A stretch of 64,000 bases of DNA from Sedimentibacter sp. zth1. GTDB taxonomy: Bacteria > Bacillota > Clostridia > Tissierellales > Sedimentibacteraceae. The position numbers and the translations under genes were made by a program. Below, one piece after another: positions 45,800 through 54,579 of this stretch; position 1 is the first letter of the stretch, and every line of letters begins with the position of its first letter. The stretch spans positions 124,001 through 188,000 of the forward strand of contig NZ_CP071445.1 in assembly GCF_017352195.1 (NCBI RefSeq). Reading direction: 5' to 3'. A model generated the notes under the pieces. The model did no database searches. It was not told the DNA's origin and saw only the letters and a list, made by a program, of their open reading frames with translations.

Positions 45800-46972
45800 T
45801 TAGTTAATCAAACCACTTAATACACCTTGTTTGTTTTCTATTTGTATTTTTGACCATAATTCTGCATCAAGAATATCGTTAATTGATTCAACTTTTTTTA
45901 CAGAATGTTTTGTCATAAGAACTTCTATTATTTTAGGAATATCCAAAAATTTAACCTTCCCTTCTAAAAATAGATTAACTACAAGTTCATTGCTCGCGTT
46001 TAAAATTGTAGGAAGTGTTCCTCCTATCTTTAGTGCATAATAAGCAAGATCTAAACACCTAAATGTTTTTTTATCAGGTTCTTCAAAGGTTAAGTTTTTT
46101 ATTTTGCTAAGTGATAATGTTTCATAATTATTTTTTATCCTTTTAGGATAAAAAAGAGCATATTGAATTGGAATTCTCATATTTTGTAAACCCATTTGTG
46201 CTAAAGTCGAGTGGTCACAATATTCAACAGCAGAATGTATTATACTTTGTGGATGAACCACTACTTCAATTTTTTCTTCAGGAATATTAAATAAATATTT
46301 TGCTTCAATTACTTCTAATCCTTTATTCATCAAAGTGGCTGAATCTATAGTTATTTTTCTACCCATTTTCCAAGTTGGGTGGTTAAGTGCGTCATCTAAT
46401 GTTACATTTTCTAGTTCTTTTTCACTTTTACCTAAAAAAGGTCCTCCTGATGCTGTTAATATAAGTTTGTTGATGCTTTCATGCTTGTTTCCTTGTAATG
46501 CTTGAAATATAGCACTATGTTCGCTATCAACAGGTAAAATTGTAGCTTTGTATTTCTTAGCTAAGTGCATGATATACTCTCCACCCGTAACAAGTGTTTC
46601 TTTGTTGGCTAAAGCGATAGTTTTACCTAGTTTTATAGCTTCTATTGTTGGTCTAAGACCAATCATACCTGATATGCCAGTAACAATAATATGTGCTTGA
46701 GAATGTGTTGCTACACTTATCAATCCATCCATACCAGTTACAATTTCAGTTTTACAAAATTTAGGCAATATGTTTCTTAGCTTTATAGCATTTATCCCAT
46801 TCATAACTGAACATACTTCAGGGTTAAACTCTAGAATTTGCTTTTTCAATAATTCAATATTGCTATTACCTGAAATAGCACATACCTTTACTTTGTCCAG
46901 GTTGTCTCTAACTACATCTAATGTCTGTGTACCTATAGAGCCTGTCGAACCCAAAATGCTAATACTAATCAT
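45800..46972 (-). CDS. dxr: 1-deoxy-D-xylulose 5-phosphate reductoisomerase
   Basis: 390 aa; the start is set at the ATG at 46972 (MISISILGSTGSIGTQTL), because the in-frame GTG at 46984 is part of the GAGGTG ribosome site. Second step of the non-mevalonate isoprenoid pathway. NADPH motif GSTGSIGTQ at about 8-16, metal and substrate motifs PVDSEHSAIFQ and TASGGPF are intact. It stands alone here; in many Firmicutes dxr lies with rseP and ispG. Confidence 0.95.
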   Translation of the reverse strand: MISISILGSTGSIGTQTLDVVRDNLDKVKVCAISGNSNIELLKKQILEFNPEVCSVMNGINAIKLRNILPKFCKTEIVTGMDGLISVATHSQAHIIVTGISGMIGLRPTIEAIKLGKTIALANKETLVTGGEYIMHLAKKYKATILPVDSEHSAIFQALQGNKHESINKLILTASGGPFLGKSEKELENVTLDDALNHPTWKMGRKITIDSATLMNKGLEVIEAKYLFNIPEEKIEVVVHPQSIIHSAVEYCDHSTLAQMGLQNMRIPIQYALFYPKRIKNNYETLSLSKIKNLTFEEPDKKTFRCLDLAYYALKIGGTLPTILNASNELVVNLFLEGKVKFLDIPKIIEVLMTKHSVKKVESINDILDAELWSKIQIENKQGVLSGLIN

Positions 46973-47072
46973 ATTTTTATGCACCTCTTTGCTGATTTCT
47001 ATTTATTTTTTGTGTATACACCACATTATTATACTATAATGTTTCTTTGAAATCAATTTTTAGTTAAAAAAC

Positions 47073-47102
47073 TTGTATTATTCATATAAAATTATGTATA
47101 AT
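47073..47102 (+). promoter_or_regulatory. Promoter of the ACT-domain gene
   Basis: TTGTAT (47073-47078), 18-bp spacer, TATAAT (47097-47102), 38 bp before the ATG. Confidence 0.55.
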
Positions 47103-47139
47103 ATATAAAAGCTTTTACATTATTGGGGGAGAAAATTCA

Positions 47140-47577
47140 ATGTTAAAAAAATATTTAATTGTAAATAAAGAAATTTTACCAGATGTTTTTGATAAGGTGA
47201 TAGAGGCTAGAAATTATATAAATGATGGAACTGTAAAGAGTGTAAGCGAGTCAGTAAAAAAAGTTGGAATAAGTAGAAGTACGTATTATAAATATAAGGA
47301 TTACGTTTTTTCACCATCTGAAAATTCTATGGGAAGAAAAGCTGTTATTGCTTTGATGCTTACTCATAGAAGCGGTGTTTTGTCTGAAGTCTTAAATTTA
47401 TTGTCAACTGTAAAGGCGAATATTTTGACTATGAATCAAAATATACCAATCAATGGTAAAGCTTCTGTTAATATATCCATTGATATGTCTGACATTTTGA
47501 TTTCAATAGATGATTTAATTAGCAAGATAGAAGAAAAAGATGATGTAAATGGTGTTAAGCTACTATCTATAGAATAA
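47140..47577 (+). CDS. ACT domain protein, PheB/UPF0735 family
   Basis: 145 aa. A short N-terminal helix-turn-helix-like part (SVSESVKKVGISRSTYYKYKD) precedes a C-terminal ACT domain (AVIALMLTHRSGVLSEVLNLLS). B. subtilis PheB has the same layout. ACT domains bind amino acids; a regulatory role is inferred. Followed by the patatin gene after 16 bp. Confidence 0.88.
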   Translation: MLKKYLIVNKEILPDVFDKVIEARNYINDGTVKSVSESVKKVGISRSTYYKYKDYVFSPSENSMGRKAVIALMLTHRSGVLSEVLNLLSTVKANILTMNQNIPINGKASVNISIDMSDILISIDDLISKIEEKDDVNGVKLLSIE

Positions 47578-47593
47578 TAAAGGAGTATATTAA

Positions 47594-48796
47594 ATGTATG
47601 GTCTTGTTTTAGAAGGTGGAGGAGCAAAGGGCGCATATCATGTAGGTGCATATAAGGCTTTGCTTGATTTAGGGATAAAAATAGACGGTGTTGCAGGAAC
47701 CTCAATTGGAGCATTGAACGGTGCTGCTATTGTTCAAGGAGATTATGATAAATTAGTTGATATTTGGAATGAAATTGATTTAGAATCTCTTTTCGGATTT
47801 AATAAAGAACAAATAGAAAATGTAAAAAGTAAAAATTTTGCTGACATAAGTTTATCATATTTTGTTAATTTGTCCAAGAATATAATAACTAACAAAGGCT
47901 TGGATACATCAAAAATTAGAAAGCTAGTAAGTAGCTTCATAGATGAAGAAAAGGTTAGAAATTCAAAACTTGATTTTGGAATTGTTACAATTTCTTTAAC
48001 CGATAAGCAACCTATAGAAATTTTGAAGGAAAATATTCCAAAGGGTAAACTCATTGACTATATACTTGCAAGTTCTAATTTACCAGTATTTAAAATGCAA
48101 AAAGTTGATGGAAAATTCTTTTTAGATGGTGGAGCATATGATAATTTGCCATTTGGGGTTTTGCAAAAAAAAGGATATAAGAATTTTATTGCAGTCAGAA
48201 CATATGGAATTGGAAGAGTCAAAAAAGTGAATACTGATGAAATAAATGTTATATATATTCAACCTGTTGAGGATTTAGGCGGAATTTTAGATTTTGACGT
48301 ACTTAAAGCAAAAACCAATATATCTTTAGGATATTATGATGCTATGAAGGTATTTAAACAGCTCAAGGGTTATAAATATTATTGCAAGCAATATAAAAAT
48401 AACTTTTTGAAATATTTGCTCAATAATTTTGATAATAATGAACAAAGATATATAAATATAGGTAAATTATTAGGATTTGAAGATATACCTACTGATAGAA
48501 TGTTATTTGAAAAAATATTGCCAAGACTAGAATCTTTACTGGAGATGAAAGGTAAATTTGATTATCAAGATATTATACTGAGACTAGTTGAGTGTATTGC
48601 AGAAAAATATAGTGATATTAAAAGATTTAAAATATATGATGCGGATGATTTTATCAAGATTGTTATTGATAAATTCAAGAAAGAGCCTCTTAGTGTAAAT
48701 AAAAAAATTCCAACTTTTGTTAGACAAAATAAAATTTTATCGTTAGCAGTTAAGGATGATTTAGTTATAAGAATATTTAGAGAGATGTTTATTTGA
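47594..48796 (+). CDS. Patatin-like phospholipase
   Basis: 400 aa, no signal peptide. Oxyanion motif GGGAKGAYHVGAY (8-20), nucleophile Ser37 in GTSIG and the Asp178 of DGGAYDN form the Ser-Asp dyad of the patatin family. Residues about 230-400 are an unassigned helical extension. It may act on phospholipids in the cytosol; substrate unknown. AAAGGAG precedes the ATG. Confidence 0.9.
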   Translation: MYGLVLEGGGAKGAYHVGAYKALLDLGIKIDGVAGTSIGALNGAAIVQGDYDKLVDIWNEIDLESLFGFNKEQIENVKSKNFADISLSYFVNLSKNIITNKGLDTSKIRKLVSSFIDEEKVRNSKLDFGIVTISLTDKQPIEILKENIPKGKLIDYILASSNLPVFKMQKVDGKFFLDGGAYDNLPFGVLQKKGYKNFIAVRTYGIGRVKKVNTDEINVIYIQPVEDLGGILDFDVLKAKTNISLGYYDAMKVFKQLKGYKYYCKQYKNNFLKYLLNNFDNNEQRYINIGKLLGFEDIPTDRMLFEKILPRLESLLEMKGKFDYQDIILRLVECIAEKYSDIKRFKIYDADDFIKIVIDKFKKEPLSVNKKIPTFVRQNKILSLAVKDDLVIRIFREMFI

Positions 48797-48807
48797 ATTA
48801 ATTAAGA

Positions 48808-48834
48808 AACGTTAGTGATACTAGCGTTTTTTTT
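48808..48834 (+). terminator. Terminator after the patatin gene
   Basis: AACGTTAG / CTAGCGTT (one G-U), loop TGATA, then eight T (48808-48834). Confidence 0.85.
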
Positions 48835-48872
48835 GCATAAACATAATAAAAACATATAATTTGGAGTTTATT

Positions 48873-49664
48873 ATGGAATTTACAAGTTTTTGTATTGCCT
48901 TTGCTCTTACGGCTATTGCAGGATTGTCAACAGGTATAGGCGGTCTATTGATTTTAGCTTTTGATAAAGAAAACTATAAAAATCTTGCTTTTTTTCTGTC
49001 TTTAGCTGCTGGTGTTATGATTTGTGTATCATTTGTACAAATATTTCCTGAATCGGTTAACAATTTCAAATCTCACTATGGTCCTAAAATAGGATTACAG
49101 TTTGCAATGCTCATTTTTTTTCTTGGAATGCTTTTTTGTGCAATAATTGATAAAATTATACCAGAAAATAATTTTAGCCTTTTAAAAAACACAAAAGACA
49201 TAAATAGTTTAAAACTATATAGAGCAGGAATTATTTCAACAATAGCAATTATCCTTCATAATTTTCCAGAAGGGGTAGCAACATTTATGTCAGCTATGGA
49301 TAGTCCTAAGCTTGCGATACCAATAACATTTGCAATTGCAATGCACAATATACCAGAGGGAATAACGGTTGCTTCTCCGATTTATTATGCTACGGGTAGT
49401 AAAAGAAAAGCTGTAGTGTTTTCTTTTGTTTCAGGCTTATCTGAGCCATTTGGAGCAGTATGTGCATATGCAATATTGGAAAAATTTATGAGCCAAAAAC
49501 TATTTGGTATTGTCTTTGGTTTAGTTTCGGGTATTATGATATATATATCTTTTAGAAACTTATTGCCTTTGGCATATAAATATGACAAAAGTGATAAAAC
49601 TGTACTGTATGGACTGATTTTAGGTATTGCTATAATGTTAACTAGTCTTGTAATGTTTGCCTAG
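48873..49664 (+). CDS. zupT: ZIP family metal transporter (ZupT-like)
   Basis: 263 aa from ATG 48873 after TTGGAG. Eight hydrophobic segments. Helices IV and V carry the metal motifs LHNFPEGVATF and MHNIPEGITVA, typical of ZupT, which imports zinc and other divalent metals. No metal-regulator site is evident in the 76 bp upstream. Confidence 0.9.
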   Translation: MEFTSFCIAFALTAIAGLSTGIGGLLILAFDKENYKNLAFFLSLAAGVMICVSFVQIFPESVNNFKSHYGPKIGLQFAMLIFFLGMLFCAIIDKIIPENNFSLLKNTKDINSLKLYRAGIISTIAIILHNFPEGVATFMSAMDSPKLAIPITFAIAMHNIPEGITVASPIYYATGSKRKAVVFSFVSGLSEPFGAVCAYAILEKFMSQKLFGIVFGLVSGIMIYISFRNLLPLAYKYDKSDKTVLYGLILGIAIMLTSLVMFA

Positions 49665-49676
49665 CTTTGGTATAAT
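49648..49676 (+). promoter_or_regulatory. Promoter of the sigma-54 activator gene
   Basis: TTGTAA (49648-49653), 17-bp spacer, TATAAT (49671-49676) with extended-10 TGG. It overlaps the end of zupT, so the activator is made independently by the housekeeping polymerase. Confidence 0.7.
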
Positions 49677-49697
49677 TAGTTATCAGGTGGTGATGTT

Positions 49698-51089
49698 ATG
49701 AAAAGTAAGGATTACGTATCAATCATGCAAAATATTTTGCACCTTGTAGATGATGGTGTTCATGTAATTGATAAAAATTGTAATAGTATTATATATAATG
49801 AATTTATGGCTAATTTAGAGAAAATGGACGTAAAGGATGTATTAAATAAACCATTTACACAAGTTTTTAAGAATTTAGATGAAAATGATAGCACACTACT
49901 TAAGGCATTACATCATAATAAAAGTACCATAAAAAAAATTCAAACATATTCAAATAAGGATGGTAAGGAAATTACGACAATCAATACAACTATTCCGATA
50001 TTTAGTGGAGATGATGTTATTGCAGCAATTGAGGTTTCTAAGAACATCACAGAAATTAAAGAAATGTCAAATACAATTTTAGATCTTAGGAAAGAAATAG
50101 TACAACCAAGTGAAGTTAAAAATTCAAAAATTAGAAAATATAGATTTAGAAATTTAATTGGGAAAAGTAGCAATTTTAAGCAAATTATTGATATTGCCAA
50201 AAAAGCCTCTAAAAGTAGTGCTTCAGTTTTTATTTATGGTGAAACGGGTACAGGTAAGGAGCTTATAGCACAAAGTATTCACTTTGATGGAATTAGGCAA
50301 AACAAACCATTTTTAGCACAGAATTGTGCTGCATTGCCCGAAAGCTTGCTAGAGGGCATTTTATTTGGAACTTCAAAGGGAGGTTTTACTGGTGCTATTG
50401 ATAGGGTTGGACTTTTTGAACAAGCTAATGGAGGAACATTATTGCTTGACGAGATTAATTCAATGCCATATGAGCTTCAAGCAAAACTTTTAAGAGTATT
50501 GCAGGAAAATTATATTAGACGTGTTGGAGGAACAAGGGATATTCCAATCGATGTAAGAATTATAGCTACAGTTAATGAAAAAGCTGATTCTTTAATAAAA
50601 CAAGGAAAATTAAGAAAAGATTTATATTATAGAATTAATATTATTCCTATTAATGTTCCACCTCTTAGAGAAAGAAAAGAAGATATTTTGCTGCTTGCTG
50701 ATAGATTTATTGATAAGTATAATAGTAGGTATAATAAAAATATTTGGATGTTATCAGAAAATGCAAAAGAAAAGCTAATGAAATATGAATATCCAGGCAA
50801 TGTAAGAGAACTTGAAAATATCATAATGGGTGCTATGTCAATGATTGATGATGAAAATGTTATTAGTGATAAGCATATTTTGATAGATGATGTTAATAAT
50901 AAGACTAGTAATAAACATGATTTTTATGATATTGGAGTTACACAATATTTAGAGGATATAGAAAAAGAAATAATAATCAATACGATGAGAATATATAAAA
51001 ATAATATAAGTAAAACTGCAGAACATTTAAAAATTAAAAGACAAACATTACAGCACAAATTAAAAAAATACAGTATTTTAGATAAATAG
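49698..51089 (+). CDS. Sigma-54-dependent activator with PAS domain, likely regulator of ornithine catabolism
   Basis: 463 aa. Residues about 8-125 form a PAS sensor (VDDGVHVIDKNCNSIIYN). The AAA+ sigma-54 interaction domain (about 150-375) has Walker A GETGTGKE (181-188), the sigma-contact loop as GGFTGA (228-233) instead of the common GAFTGA, and LLDEINSM as Walker B. A Fis-type helix-turn-helix closes it (NISKTAEHLKIKRQTLQHKL). It lies next to an operon with a -24/-12 promoter; C. difficile has the same arrangement. The PAS ligand is unknown. Start follows AGGTGGTG. Confidence 0.9.
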   Translation: MKSKDYVSIMQNILHLVDDGVHVIDKNCNSIIYNEFMANLEKMDVKDVLNKPFTQVFKNLDENDSTLLKALHHNKSTIKKIQTYSNKDGKEITTINTTIPIFSGDDVIAAIEVSKNITEIKEMSNTILDLRKEIVQPSEVKNSKIRKYRFRNLIGKSSNFKQIIDIAKKASKSSASVFIYGETGTGKELIAQSIHFDGIRQNKPFLAQNCAALPESLLEGILFGTSKGGFTGAIDRVGLFEQANGGTLLLDEINSMPYELQAKLLRVLQENYIRRVGGTRDIPIDVRIIATVNEKADSLIKQGKLRKDLYYRINIIPINVPPLRERKEDILLLADRFIDKYNSRYNKNIWMLSENAKEKLMKYEYPGNVRELENIIMGAMSMIDDENVISDKHILIDDVNNKTSNKHDFYDIGVTQYLEDIEKEIIINTMRIYKNNISKTAEHLKIKRQTLQHKLKKYSILDK

Positions 51090-51127
51090 TGCAAATAAAT
51101 TTGCAGTTGTATGCAAACTTATTTGCA
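51090..51127 (+). promoter_or_regulatory. Two 16-bp palindromes, probable activator binding sites; also a terminator
   Basis: TGCAAA-TAAA-TTTGCA (51090-51105) and TGCAAA-CTTA-TTTGCA (51112-51127) are perfect inverted repeats with identical arms, 22 bp apart, about two helix turns. They lie about 150 bp upstream of the -24 element, the usual enhancer distance. Together they can also fold as TGCAAATAA/TTATTTGCA followed by eight T, a terminator for the activator gene. Confidence 0.7.
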
Positions 51128-51254
51128 TTTTTTTTGAAAATTGTCAAAAAAATTATAATGTAATTAATAAATTTTAAAAATAATAAAAAAAATATTGTTG
51201 AAATTAATGGAAAAAATACAATAAAAACGAATAAAAGAAACGTTTTCACAAAAA

Positions 51255-51270
51255 TGGCACAAAAATTGCT
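51255..51270 (+). promoter_or_regulatory. Sigma-54 (-24/-12) promoter of the ornithine operon
   Basis: TGGCAC at 51255-51260, five bases, TTGCT at 51266-51270: a full match to TGGCAC-N5-TTGC. It is 48 bp upstream of ord. Confidence 0.9.
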
Positions 51271-51317
51271 TGTAATATAATTATAAAAGTAAATGGAAAA
51301 CTATAAGGAGGAATATT

Positions 51318-52376
51318 ATGAAAAATGTAAAAGTAATTATTTGGGGACTGGGTGCTATGGGCACAGGAATGGCAAGAATGTTATTAACAAAAAAAGGTGT
51401 TGATATAGTAGGTGGTATAGATATAGGTCAAAAGTTAGGAAAAAGTATATATGAAATAGTTGGAGTTGATAGAGGAGACAGGGAAGAAGTTATCGTAGGA
51501 ACAAGAGATGAAGTTATAACTGAAAAATCAGCTGATGTTGTATTATTATGCACTGACTCTTTTACTGCAAAAGCTTTTGATAAAATTAAATTTGTTCTTG
51601 AGAAAAAAATCAATGTTATTACAACAGCAGAACAAATGGCTTACCCAAAAGCTCAAGAACCGGAGATTACTAAACAAATGGACGAAATAGCTAAGGCAAA
51701 TGGTGTTTCTGTATTGGGGACTGGTATTAATCCAGGTCTTATAATGGATTTATTGGTAGTAATTATGACAGGTTGTATGCAAAATGTTGAACACGTATTG
51801 TCTAGAAGAGTTAATAGTTTATCTCCATTTGGACCTGCTGTTATGGAAGAACAAGGCATTGGACTTAGCGTTGAAGAATTTAATGAATTGAAATCAAATG
51901 GTAAACTTGCAGGACACGTTGGATTCCACGAGTCAATCAATATGATAGCAGATGCTATAGGTTGGAAGGTTGATAAAATAGAACAAGATATGGAACCTAT
52001 TGTAACACAAGTAGATAGAAAAGCACCTTATGGATTTGCAAAAGCGGGAGATGTTGCAGGTGTTGCTATGAAGGGTTGTGGTTATGTAAATGGAGAAAAA
52101 CTAATTGAGATGGACCATCCACAACAAATAGAGCCTGAACAAGTTGGAGTTAATACTGGTGACTATGTTATTATAAAAGGTACTCCAAGTATCAATATGG
52201 TTAATTCACCAGAGGTAGAAGGTGGTATTGGAACTATAGCAATGGTTGTTAACATGATACCTCAAATTATCAATTCAAGACCAGGTGTTCAAACAATGTT
52301 AACATTGCCTGTTCCTAGAGCAATCATGGGAGATATGAAAGAATTAATTTTTGAAGATTGTAAAATAGTTAAATAA
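51318..52376 (+). CDS. ord: 2,4-diaminopentanoate dehydrogenase
   Basis: 352 aa. N-terminal Rossmann motif VIIWGLGAMGTGMARML; then a dihydrodipicolinate-reductase-like domain with GTGINPGLIMDLLVV. It oxidatively deaminates (2R,4S)-2,4-diaminopentanoate to 2-amino-4-oxopentanoate with NAD(P)+. First gene of the ord-ortA-ortB-oraS-oraE order. AAGGAGG precedes the ATG. Confidence 0.95.
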   Translation: MKNVKVIIWGLGAMGTGMARMLLTKKGVDIVGGIDIGQKLGKSIYEIVGVDRGDREEVIVGTRDEVITEKSADVVLLCTDSFTAKAFDKIKFVLEKKINVITTAEQMAYPKAQEPEITKQMDEIAKANGVSVLGTGINPGLIMDLLVVIMTGCMQNVEHVLSRRVNSLSPFGPAVMEEQGIGLSVEEFNELKSNGKLAGHVGFHESINMIADAIGWKVDKIEQDMEPIVTQVDRKAPYGFAKAGDVAGVAMKGCGYVNGEKLIEMDHPQQIEPEQVGVNTGDYVIIKGTPSINMVNSPEVEGGIGTIAMVVNMIPQIINSRPGVQTMLTLPVPRAIMGDMKELIFEDCKIVK

Positions 52377-52432
52377 ATAATTAGGACAAAAATAAATTAA
52401 TAATAATTTAATAGAATAGGAAGTGACTTATT

Positions 52433-52738
52433 ATGGTTAAAAAAGGAGAATGGGTCTTAATACATAATATTGTATTGACCAGCGAAGAAAGAGCACCTCA
52501 AGTACCAGAAGACACTAAAAAAGTTCCTTTAGAATTATGGGTAAAAGGTTATTTATTAGATGATGCGGAAATTGGTGATAACGTAACTGTTTTAACTAGA
52601 ACAAAAAGAGTAGTAAAAGGTAAATTGTTGGAAGTTAATCCTTATTACAAACACAATTTTGGTAAATTTGTTCCTGAATTACTTAAAATAGGTGACCAAG
52701 TTAGAGAGATTGTCTTTGGAGGTGAGAATGTTGAATAA
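52433..52738 (+). CDS. ortA: 2-amino-4-oxopentanoate thiolase, small subunit
   Basis: 101 aa. Contains WVLIHNIVLTSEERAPQVPEDTK in the N-terminal half and KGYLLDDAEIGDNVTVLTRT, matching OrtA. With OrtB it cleaves 2-amino-4-oxopentanoate with CoA to acetyl-CoA and D-alanine. Its last 11 bases overlap the ortB start. Confidence 0.93.
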   Translation: MVKKGEWVLIHNIVLTSEERAPQVPEDTKKVPLELWVKGYLLDDAEIGDNVTVLTRTKRVVKGKLLEVNPYYKHNFGKFVPELLKIGDQVREIVFGGENVE

Positions 52739-54140
52739 AGATTTAAGTTATGAATCAGTTATGAATAGAAAATCAGAAATAATGAAAAAAGCTGTAGGTA
52801 TTGATTATAATGATTTTGAAAGCGGTACAATAGCATTTGATTATGAAAGTATGATGAGAGAAACAGGTTATAGTCTTGAAGAAATGCAAAAAATTCAACA
52901 AAGCTCTAGTGTTGGTAACACTCCAATTATTGAACTTAAAAATTTGACTAAGCTTGCACGAAAGGTATCGAATGAAGGAAAAGGAGCTAGAATATTTATA
53001 AAAGATGAGGCTGCAAATCCTTCTGGAAGCTTTAAGGCTAGACGTGCTGCAACAGCTATATATCATGCAAAAAGATTGGGATATAAAGGTGTTATAGCTG
53101 CAACAAGTGGAAACTATGGCGCAGCTGTTGCCCAACAAGCTGCAATGCAAGGATTAAAATGTATTATTGTTCAAGAATGCTATGATTCTAAAGGTGTTGG
53201 TCAACCGGAAATTATAGAAAAAGCAAGAAAGTGCGAAGCTTTAGGAGCTGAAGTTATTCAATTAACAGTAGGACCAGAATTGTTCTATACATTCTTGTTA
53301 TTGTTAGAAGAAACAGGCTATTTCAATGCTTCGTTGTATACACCATTTGGTATTGCTGGAGTTGAAACATTGGGATATGAAATATCAATGCAATTTAGAG
53401 AAAAATATGGAAAAGATCCAGATGTAGTAGTATGTACGAATGCAGGCGGTGGAAATTTAACTGGAACAGCAAGAGGACTTAAAAAGGCAGGCTCAACATC
53501 TAAGGTAGTAGGTGCCAGCGTTAATCTAAAAGGGTTACATATGGCTTCTGATAGTCAGTTCAATAAAAAATCATTTACAACCGGTCATACTGGATTTGGT
53601 ATTCCTTTTGCGACATGGCCTGATAGATCAGATGTACCACGTTCAGCAGCAAGACCATTAAGATATATGGATAGATATGTTACTATCAATCAAGGTGAGG
53701 TATTTTATATTACAGAAACATTAGCAAGCTTAGAAGGACTTGAAAAAGGTCCAGCAGGCAATACTGCACTTGCAGCTGCATTCTATTTGTCTCAAGAAAT
53801 GGATCAAGACCAAATGATAGTAGTTCAAGAAACAGAATATACAGGAGCAGGCAAACATCTTCAACCACAGTTATCATTTGCAAGAGAAAATGGTATAGAA
53901 ATATTTTTTGGAAATCCTCGTGATGAGGTTCCAGGTAAAAATATTATATTTCCTTCTCATCCATCACTTATAAAAGCAGTTGATATTGATATAGATAAGC
54001 TTAGAGTTTCTCATATTAAAAATGCTTTAGCTGCTTATAATATAAAACCAACAGAGATTAGTGATACTGACATTGAATTTTTGGCAGTAGAAATAAATAA
54101 AGATACTGACTATGTTAAAAATATTTTAATGATGTTATAA
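52728..54140 (+). CDS. ortB: 2-amino-4-oxopentanoate thiolase, PLP-containing large subunit
   Basis: 470 aa from ATG 52728 after GGAGGTGAG; the open frame further upstream lies inside ortA. Fold-type II PLP enzyme: Lys103 in NPSGSFKARRA should hold PLP, and TSGNYGAAVAQQAA and NAGGGNLTGTARG bind the phosphate. Its start overlaps ortA, so the two subunits are translationally coupled. Confidence 0.94.
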   Translation: MLNKDLSYESVMNRKSEIMKKAVGIDYNDFESGTIAFDYESMMRETGYSLEEMQKIQQSSSVGNTPIIELKNLTKLARKVSNEGKGARIFIKDEAANPSGSFKARRAATAIYHAKRLGYKGVIAATSGNYGAAVAQQAAMQGLKCIIVQECYDSKGVGQPEIIEKARKCEALGAEVIQLTVGPELFYTFLLLLEETGYFNASLYTPFGIAGVETLGYEISMQFREKYGKDPDVVVCTNAGGGNLTGTARGLKKAGSTSKVVGASVNLKGLHMASDSQFNKKSFTTGHTGFGIPFATWPDRSDVPRSAARPLRYMDRYVTINQGEVFYITETLASLEGLEKGPAGNTALAAAFYLSQEMDQDQMIVVQETEYTGAGKHLQPQLSFARENGIEIFFGNPRDEVPGKNIIFPSHPSLIKAVDIDIDKLRVSHIKNALAAYNIKPTEISDTDIEFLAVEINKDTDYVKNILMML

Positions 54141-54166
54141 TACTAATAATTTTATGAAATGATGAT

Positions 54167-54194
54167 AAGAGTGGGTACGCTCACTCTTGTTTTT
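54167..54194 (+). terminator. Hairpin with UACG loop between ortB and oraS
   Basis: AAGAGTGGG / CTCACTCTT with a TACG tetraloop (54168-54189), then GTTTTTT. It looks like an intrinsic terminator inside the operon and may cut oraS-oraE expression or protect the upstream mRNA. Confidence 0.7.
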
Positions 54195-54210
54195 TAAATA
54201 TGGAGGAAAT

Positions 54211-54561
54211 ATGAAAAGAGAAGATGATTTTGAACAAAGAAGGCAACATATAGCTAATTTAACAGATGAAGAATTAGAAAAGAAATTTTGGGATTTAGCT
54301 GAACAAGTAATTGATCCACTTATAGAATTAGGAAAGAAAAATACTACTCCTGCCGTTGAGAGAAGTGTACTTTTGAGAATGGGTTTCTCAAGCCTTGAAG
54401 TTAAACCAATAGTTGAAGGGGTTATGAATAAAGGTTTGATGGGAAAAGGAGCTGGAAATATAGTTTGGAGATTATCTAAAAAATTAGGTATATCAGTTAG
54501 AGAAGCAGGACTTGCACTTTCACAAGGAAAATACTGGGACGAAGTAGATTTGTTATTTTAA
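54211..54561 (+). CDS. oraS: D-ornithine 4,5-aminomutase, small subunit
   Basis: 116 aa from ATG 54211, after GGAGGA; the ATG 24 bp upstream has no ribosome site. Contains ADDF-type N-terminus (KREDDFEQRRQHIANLTDEE) and KGAGNIVWRLSKKLGISVREA. OraS is needed for activity of the B12/PLP enzyme OraE, to which it binds. Confidence 0.93.
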   Translation: MKREDDFEQRRQHIANLTDEELEKKFWDLAEQVIDPLIELGKKNTTPAVERSVLLRMGFSSLEVKPIVEGVMNKGLMGKGAGNIVWRLSKKLGISVREAGLALSQGKYWDEVDLLF

Positions 54562-54579
54562 ATTAAAGGGAGGTAAATT

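Noticed and set aside
52773-53150. 125-codon antisense frame inside ortB
   Set aside because: Overlaps conserved PLP-binding codons of ortB; Cys/Ser-rich composition is a by-product of the reverse complement.
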